Assembly: GCA_022566435.1 (NCBI GenBank)
Contig: JADFIX010000053.1
Location: 1 to 10,544, forward strand
Length of the DNA stretch: 10,544 nt
Source: Planctomycetota bacterium
Lineage (GTDB): Bacteria; Planctomycetota; Phycisphaerae; UBA1845
Direction: 5' to 3'
A program made the translations under genes and the position numbers. This document shows, piece after piece, positions 6,346-10,544 of this stretch; the stretch's first letter is position 1; each line of letters begins with the position of its first letter. The notes under the pieces were generated by a model. The model made no database searches. It saw nothing but the letters and a program-made list of their open reading frames with translations, and was not told the origin of the DNA.

Positions 6346-9300
6346 CTATCGCCGGGATCGCCGATGCCGCCTTCGTGTCACACGCATGGCGACCATGCCA
6401 AGGCCGAGGAAGACCAAATTTATCATACCGAACAGGCCACAGGGACGCGGCGCGGGGGCATCGCCGGGGACGTCCTGGGCGGGTTCGTCGTTGTCATTTG
6501 CGTTGTCGTTTGTGTTGTCTGTACCGTTGTCGTTTTCGTTATCACCGTTGTCGTTGTCGTTTTCGTTTCCGTCGTCAACGAGAACCGGGCAACCATCGTC
6601 GCCGACAGGGATTCCAATCCCCGTGCGCGGGCAATCATCCGCATCGTTCGTCACCCCGTCCAAGTCGGAATCGATCTGCGAGTCGCCGCAACCGCTGTCG
6701 TCGACCGATTCGCCGTTCGGCGTAGACGCGCAATCGTCGCATCTGTTGGCCACACCGTCGCCGTCCGAATCGACGAACGGCTGACTGCACGAACATCCGT
6801 TGCTGTCGGCCGCTTCGTCGCGCGGGGTGTTGGCACAGTCATCGCTGCAGTCGATCACACCGTCGTGGTCACTATCAATGCACAGGCAGTCATCAGAGGC
6901 ATTCGGGCACGTACAGCCAATCGCATCGACGAATTCGGCGTCTTCCGGAGTCCCGGGACACTGGTCTTCTGAATTGATTACCCCATCGTCGTCGTCGTCC
7001 TCACATTCGGGAAGCAGGTCGTGCACGCACATTCCAAGCGGGCAACGGTCCACCGTGCAATCGTCTTCATCGTCGCAATCCTCGTCGTCACCGAGCTCGC
7101 ATTCCTCGCACCGGTTCTCCCGCTCGTTACAGACCTGGTCGCTTTCGCATTTGTCGGTGCCGGCCACGCAGCCCCCGTTTACGCAAGTCTCCGCCCCGTT
7201 GCAGACCTTGCCGTCGTCGCAATGGGCGTCAGTAGCACACTCACAGGAACCCGTGGGCTCGATGCACACCGGCGTCGTCCCATTTTGGTCGCACGGGTTG
7301 CCCTCGGAGATACACACGCCGCCGGAACAGATTTCCTCGCCGTTGCAGGCAAGACCATCCTCCGCACAATCGTCGTTGCTGTCGCACTTGCAGCTATCGT
7401 TGCCCTCGTCGCAGATCTCGCCCGCTTCACACGGATTCGTCCCAGGTTCGCAGATTCCGTTCACGCAAGTCTCACTGCCGTTGCAGAAGTCGCCGTCGTC
7501 ACAGTTGTCGTTCGCGGGATTGCAGCTACATAGGTCGTTGGTTTCGTCGCAGATGTCCGGCAACGTGCACGGATTGCCCTCGGATGAGCAGACTCCGCCT
7601 AGGCAAGATTCCTCGCCGTTGCAGAATATCCCGTCGTCCGTGCACGAGGCGCCGTCCGGCGGGTTATTATCGTCGCAAGCACCGCCGCCGTCGCAAGTAT
7701 CGGCTGGGTTGCACTCTGTGTTCGTAGAATCTCCGCACGGCGTCCCCGCCGGCTCGTCGTTGGCCATGCAAACACCGCTTGCGCAGGTATTCGGATTCGT
7801 GCACTCGTCATCAAAGTCGCTACCGCACGCTGTATCGTCTGGGATAGCAGGGTGCGCGCATGCGCCGTCGTCACAAACGGCCGTCGTGCAGTCATTACCG
7901 TCGCCGGCACAATCATCGTCGACGATGCATTCCACACACCTTGAACCGCCTTCGTCGCAGAACGGCGCCGCCCCAAAGCATGGATCGCCGTCAGAAAAAC
8001 ACACGCCCAGGCTGCACGTTTCCTCGCCGGTACAGAAAAGGCCGTCATCACAGACGCCTGCCACTTCGGGATCACAACTGCATTCGTCCCTGGCTTCGGC
8101 TTGGTTGTCACAAATCAAACCGGCCGCGGTGCATGGGTTGCCCGCCGATACGCAGACGGCGCCCTGACACAACTCGTCGCCAGTGCAGAAAAATCCGTCC
8201 TGAGGGACGCACAACGTGCCGTCATCTTGGATATTGTCGCGACAGATCCCCGTAGCGTCACAGGTGTCCGCCGGATTGCAGAACGTATTTATCGACTGAT
8301 CGCCGCAGGCCAGCCCTTCGGCCTGGAACATCGCAGTGCATTGGCCGCCGCGACACACATTGTCCGTACACTCGTTACCGTCATCCGTACAAGGCGTAAA
8401 TTCAGCGACGGCCGGATGGACGCAAGCCCCGGCGCCGTCGCATTGATCGTCCGTGCATTCGTTGTTGTCGTCGTCACACTCGGTACCCGCGGGCTCCGGA
8501 TTCGTATTACAGACACCCTCGCCGTCACAAGTACCCGGGTGATCGCAGGTGGATTCGGACTCATCGCCGCATAACGATCCCGGGGCACGATTGCTCCAAT
8601 CGCCGTCGCTGGTGGCATGATCGCAAACTTGACAGTCATTCGCCGGATTGCGCACGCCGTCGTCGACACACTCACCCGCGATGACACAAAAACCTGCGTT
8701 CGCGGTAAAGTCGCAAAGGGTAGTACCCTGATCGCACGTACCAGTTGTGCATTGTGGCAGCGCACCGACACAGTCCTCGTCAGTCACACACTGACACAAA
8801 TCTACGATTCCGTTGCCGTCGCCATCGACAAGTCCGGTTTCGTCGTCCAGGATATCGCAATCATCGTGAGTACCGTTCTCGTCGCAATCGGTCTCCGTGC
8901 CAACAGCGAAGATATACGCCGATCCTGTGCTGTCGTCCTTCCCATATGCCCCGATCGCCGCGTAATCGCCGCCTATCGACACGAACTGGCCGAATCGATC
9001 ACCATCGACCGCGTCGCTCGCCGTCAATTCCGGTTCCTCGGTCCATGCGGTACCGGCTCGGCGGTACGGATAGACGGTTCCAGTATTGGCGGTCGGCGGT
9101 TCGTCCAAATCACCCTTCGTAGCGCCAACCAACACTAAATCGCCGTGGATGGCCACCGAGAGACCGAACCTATTTGACGCAGCCCCATCCGAGGCCGTTA
9201 GCTTCTGCTCGATCACCCAGTCGGATTCGTCCAGGCGATAGACGTATGCCGATCCGGAACTTCTGCCGTCGTCGTCGTCAAACTTGGCGCCGGCGACGAT

Positions 9301-10197
9301 CCGGTTGCCGCTGATCGCCACGGCATCCCCGAAATTGTCGCTTGCAAACGCATCGCACACAACGGAAGCGCCGTCTACACGTTGCGCTTGTAGCTTCGTG
9401 CGCTCCTCCCACCCGATATTCGGCGCAGCAGCAGGATCGTGAAAGAACGTGTAAACAGACCCGGAATTATCCGCACCGTCCGTCGCCCCGGGGCATCGGT
9501 CGTCGTCTTCTTTGGTGCCGACGACGACCCAATTCCCACTGATGGCCACCGCGTTACCGAATCTGTCGTCCGTATCTTGGTCGCCGGCACGAAGCCGGCG
9601 TTCTTGCGTCCAGGCAGCTCCGTCGTAATGGAACACGTATACCTTACCGGAGCTGGTAATCCCACGATCTTCGTGTTCCGGGGCACCCACGATAATCCAG
9701 TCGCCTTCGATCGCCACCGAATGACCGAATCTATCGTTGTCTGCACCATCCGACGCCGTAAGCTCCTGTTCGTACTCCCAAACACCGGAATTGCGACGAA
9801 AAACGTAAACGGCACCAGGGCCATCGGGAAACGCCTCGTTTTGCACACCTGGGTGTTTTCGCGCAGCCACGACAGCGACGCTGCCGCTGATCGCCACGGC
9901 GCGACCGTACTCGTCATCTTTGGCCAGGAGGTCCTCCGAAGGCACCAGGCTCCCAATCTCGGTCCACAACAGGCCGTCACGCTCGTAGATGTAGGCCGCC
10001 CCGGTAGCCGAATCTGGTGCGTCCGTTCCAACCACGGCATAATCGCCGCTAATCGCGGTCGACCATCCAAACTTCTGGCTTGCCGCACCGGTAGAGACAG
10101 GCGTAATCTCGCATTGCCCGAAGGCCGCCGACGGCCCCCATGCCGCAAGCACACTCGCACCGACAACGGCTGTAATCAGCAAACATCTCGTGTTCAA
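6346..10197 (-). CDS. Secreted FG-GAP propeller, Cys-rich repeat and thrombospondin type 3 repeat protein with C-terminal anchor
   Basis: A 1283-residue exported protein, probably a large surface adhesin or scaffold; no enzymatic domain is visible. It starts at a TTG (10197-10195) with GGGAGA 7 nt upstream, and no in-frame ATG gives a better start. The signal peptide is MNTR plus a hydrophobic stretch (5-27), with cleavage likely near Gly27. Residues 40-433 carry seven FG-GAP-type repeats (F/Y-G at 43, 97, 157, 213, 289, 344, 402). Residues 437-467 hold two planctomycete-style D-x-N/D-G-N-G calcium loops. Residues 468-1066 are Cys-rich repeats with recurring CNGxExC, GNPC and CNPADTCD motifs. 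Residues 1067-1204 are thrombospondin type 3-like. An Asn/Asp-rich linker (1210-1237) precedes CG (1253-1254), a hydrophobic segment (1255-1273) and an RRRHRRSRR tail. It lies on the same strand as wecB but 436 bp upstream of it, so it is probably a separate transcript. Confidence 0.92.
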   Translation of the reverse strand: MNTRCLLITAVVGASVLAAWGPSAAFGQCEITPVSTGAASQKFGWSTAISGDYAVVGTDAPDSATGAAYIYERDGLLWTEIGSLVPSEDLLAKDDEYGRAVAISGSVAVVAARKHPGVQNEAFPDGPGAVYVFRRNSGVWEYEQELTASDGADNDRFGHSVAIEGDWIIVGAPEHEDRGITSSGKVYVFHYDGAAWTQERRLRAGDQDTDDRFGNAVAISGNWVVVGTKEDDDRCPGATDGADNSGSVYTFFHDPAAAPNIGWEERTKLQAQRVDGASVVCDAFASDNFGDAVAISGNRIVAGAKFDDDDGRSSGSAYVYRLDESDWVIEQKLTASDGAASNRFGLSVAIHGDLVLVGATKGDLDEPPTANTGTVYPYRRAGTAWTEEPELTASDAVDGDRFGQFVSIGGDYAAIGAYGKDDSTGSAYIFAVGTETDCDENGTHDDCDILDDETGLVDGDGNGIVDLCQCVTDEDCVGALPQCTTGTCDQGTTLCDFTANAGFCVIAGECVDDGVRNPANDCQVCDHATSDGDWSNRAPGSLCGDESESTCDHPGTCDGEGVCNTNPEPAGTECDDDNNECTDDQCDGAGACVHPAVAEFTPCTDDGNECTDNVCRGGQCTAMFQAEGLACGDQSINTFCNPADTCDATGICRDNIQDDGTLCVPQDGFFCTGDELCQGAVCVSAGNPCTAAGLICDNQAEARDECSCDPEVAGVCDDGLFCTGEETCSLGVCFSDGDPCFGAAPFCDEGGSRCVECIVDDDCAGDGNDCTTAVCDDGACAHPAIPDDTACGSDFDDECTNPNTCASGVCMANDEPAGTPCGDSTNTECNPADTCDGGGACDDNNPPDGASCTDDGIFCNGEESCLGGVCSSEGNPCTLPDICDETNDLCSCNPANDNCDDGDFCNGSETCVNGICEPGTNPCEAGEICDEGNDSCKCDSNDDCAEDGLACNGEEICSGGVCISEGNPCDQNGTTPVCIEPTGSCECATDAHCDDGKVCNGAETCVNGGCVAGTDKCESDQVCNERENRCEECELGDDEDCDDEDDCTVDRCPLGMCVHDLLPECEDDDDDGVINSEDQCPGTPEDAEFVDAIGCTCPNASDDCLCIDSDHDGVIDCSDDCANTPRDEAADSNGCSCSQPFVDSDGDGVANRCDDCASTPNGESVDDSGCGDSQIDSDLDGVTNDADDCPRTGIGIPVGDDGCPVLVDDGNENDNDNGDNENDNGTDNTNDNANDNDEPAQDVPGDAPAPRPCGLFGMINLVFLGLGMVAMRVTRRRHRRSRR
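6349..6441 (-). other. C-terminal anchoring/sorting tail (residues 1253-1283)
   Basis: CGLFGMINLVFLGLGMVAM is followed at once by Arg-rich residues to the end. The Cys-Gly, hydrophobic segment and basic tail order is the same as in the 681-residue protein in this window and resembles PEP-CTERM/MYXO-CTERM-type signals. Confidence 0.65.
6487..6570 (-). repeat. Low-complexity Asn/Asp linker, microsatellite-like DNA (residues 1210-1237)
   Basis: Almost every codon is Asn or Asp (GAY/AAY) with a few Glu, Gly, Thr and Ala. This gives a near-repeat of GACAACGAAAACGACAACGG on the minus strand. It separates the folded repeats from the membrane segment and is probably a flexible spacer that can change length in codon steps. 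Confidence 0.85.
6586..6999 (-). repeat. Thrombospondin type 3-like calcium repeats (residues 1067-1204)
   Basis: Units such as [54 protein letters not shown] and DSDLDGVTNDADDCPRTG recur. These are the DxDxDG-V-x(3)-DxCPxTP repeats that bind calcium in thrombospondins and in OmpA-linked bacterial proteins. Confidence 0.85.
7000..8796 (-). repeat. Cys-rich tandem repeat region (residues 468-1066)
   Basis: A unit of about 20 residues, x-C-N/T-G-x-E-x-C-x(2)-G-x-C-x(4)-G-N-P-C, recurs six times, at residues 670, 721, 858, 904, 950 and 998, with more divergent CxxDxxxC units around it. The motif CNPADTCD occurs at 640 and 829. Cysteines are dense and regular, as in extracellular disulfide-stabilised stalks of EGF-like or keratin-associated-like type. 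I cannot assign one named family. Confidence 0.85.
8899..10080 (-). repeat. Seven FG-GAP-type repeats (residues 40-433), probable seven-bladed beta-propeller
   Basis: Each unit follows the pattern ASDGAxxDRFGxSVAIxGDxxxVGA, then a GxVYVF strand and a W-containing strand. Spacings between successive F/Y-G pairs are 54, 60, 56, 76, 55 and 58 residues. Seven copies of this length match an integrin-alpha-like propeller. The 76-residue unit carries the only two cysteines of the region, Cys235 and Cys281, possibly a disulfide. Confidence 0.85.
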
Positions 10198-10204
10198 CGG
10201 TCAC

Positions 10205-10210
10205 TCTCCC
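10205..10210 (-). promoter_or_regulatory. Ribosome binding site supporting a TTG start
   Basis: GGGAGA on the minus strand lies 7 nt before the TTG at 10197-10195. The signal peptide begins directly after this codon, so the unusual start codon is well supported. Confidence 0.75.
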
Positions 10211-10271
10211 TTGATGTATCCAAGTGGGTCGCACCCTTTCGTCCGGTCACTCCGGAAAAGGGCGGATACAC

Positions 10272-10302
10272 ATTCTAGGCCGGCCCGGCGCCCCAAGGCC
10301 AA
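10272..10302 (-). promoter_or_regulatory. Candidate proximal promoter of the FG-GAP protein gene (weak)
   Basis: TAGAAT (10277-10272 on the minus strand) is a good -10 hexamer. TTGGCC (10302-10297) lies 19 nt upstream, longer than the preferred 16-18 nt. The leader would be about 68 nt. Confidence 0.25.
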
Positions 10303-10381
10303 GTACCGGCGAATTCTCGCCCCACACTTCTCGCGGCGACCGGGGCAAACGCCGGCCGATCCGGATCATGTCGAAGACCCG

Positions 10382-10410
10382 ATTCTAGTTCATCCGCGGA
10401 TCTGACACAA
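10382..10410 (-). promoter_or_regulatory. Candidate distal promoter of the FG-GAP protein gene
   Basis: TTGTGT (10410-10405), a spacer of exactly 17 nt and TAGAAT (10387-10382) on the minus strand fit sigma70-type spacing. The leader would be about 180 nt. The same TAGAAT hexamer recurs at 10277-10272. Confidence 0.35.
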
Positions 10411-10544
10411 GTAAAACCGCCCATTCCGGGCGATGAGCAAGAGTGCTTCTCGGACCATGCGCGGTTCGTGTCGTGGCCTGGGAATCTGCACGGTGACAGG
10501 CTTTTTACGCCAGTTTCATCAACACACGAAGCCCCGCCCCCCCC
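10411..10544. other. Right-hand end, no gene recognised
   Basis: No coding region can be supported here. A 5-bp hairpin, CGCCC-GGAAT-GGGCG on the minus strand (10432-10418), followed by GTTTTAC, could be a weak terminator for a gene beyond the window. The window closes with a C8 run (10537-10544). Confidence 0.4.

Noticed and set aside
6800..8167. Open frame of 455 codons on the plus strand within the large minus-strand gene
   Set aside because: It is a Ser/Pro/Gln-rich shadow of the Cys/Asp repeat codons, with no signal, domain or ribosome site. The minus-strand reading has coherent domains throughout.
6304..8190. CRISPR-like array
   Set aside because: The repeats in this interval are coding repeats with degenerate sequence and no constant repeat/unique spacer alternation, and the GGCTGAC units are far too short. 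No cas gene is present.
10537..10544. C8 run at the window end (G-run on the minus strand), possible quadruplex or telomere-like end
   Set aside because: A single homopolymer at the very edge is more likely a sequencing or contig-end effect, and no further G-tracts are visible to form a quadruplex.

Overview
The window looks like chromosomal DNA of a Planctomycetota-type bacterium, possibly the Phycisphaerae side. This rests on protein style, not on a marker gene. There are two very large secreted proteins built from dockerin-like, thrombospondin type 3-like, FG-GAP and Cys-rich modules. Both end in a Cys/Gly motif, one hydrophobic segment and an Arg-rich tail, an ending common in that phylum. 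Base composition is moderately GC-rich, and good Shine-Dalgarno sequences precede most starts.

Layout, left to right. (1) 148-807, minus: a KDPG/KHG-type aldolase (eda). (2) 808-1224: a divergent intergenic region with a candidate promoter in each direction. (3) 1225-3270, plus: a 681-residue secreted protein with a signal peptide, a unique N-terminal region, a dockerin-like EF-hand pair, many Asp-rich calcium-type repeats and a C-terminal anchor. A clear intrinsic terminator follows at 3307-3334. (4) 3404-4720 and 4818-5909, both minus: UDP-glucose 6-dehydrogenase (ugd) and non-hydrolysing UDP-GlcNAc 2-epimerase (wecB), probably co-transcribed wecB then ugd, although ugd may also have its own promoter. 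(5) 5910-6345: an intergenic stretch with one possible 28-residue membrane peptide, a 14-bp palindrome and a short tandem repeat. (6) 6346-10197, minus: a 1283-residue secreted protein with a TTG start, seven FG-GAP-type repeats (probably a seven-bladed propeller), about 600 residues of Cys-rich repeats, TSP3-like repeats, an Asn/Asp linker and a C-terminal anchor. (7) 10198-10544: its leader with candidate promoters; the window ends in a C8 run.

Functional reading (inference). The two enzymes supply UDP-glucuronate and UDP-ManNAc, precursors of an acidic cell-surface or extracellular polysaccharide. They lie between two exported, presumably calcium-stiffened surface proteins, so this may be a cell-surface locus. 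No glycosyltransferase, flippase, polymerase or sortase/rhombosortase-like gene is visible here, and the aldolase is metabolically separate. I see no RNA genes, CRISPR array, transposase or phage genes, and no convincing new defence or mobile system. The most unusual material is in the two repeat proteins and their shared C-terminal anchor design.
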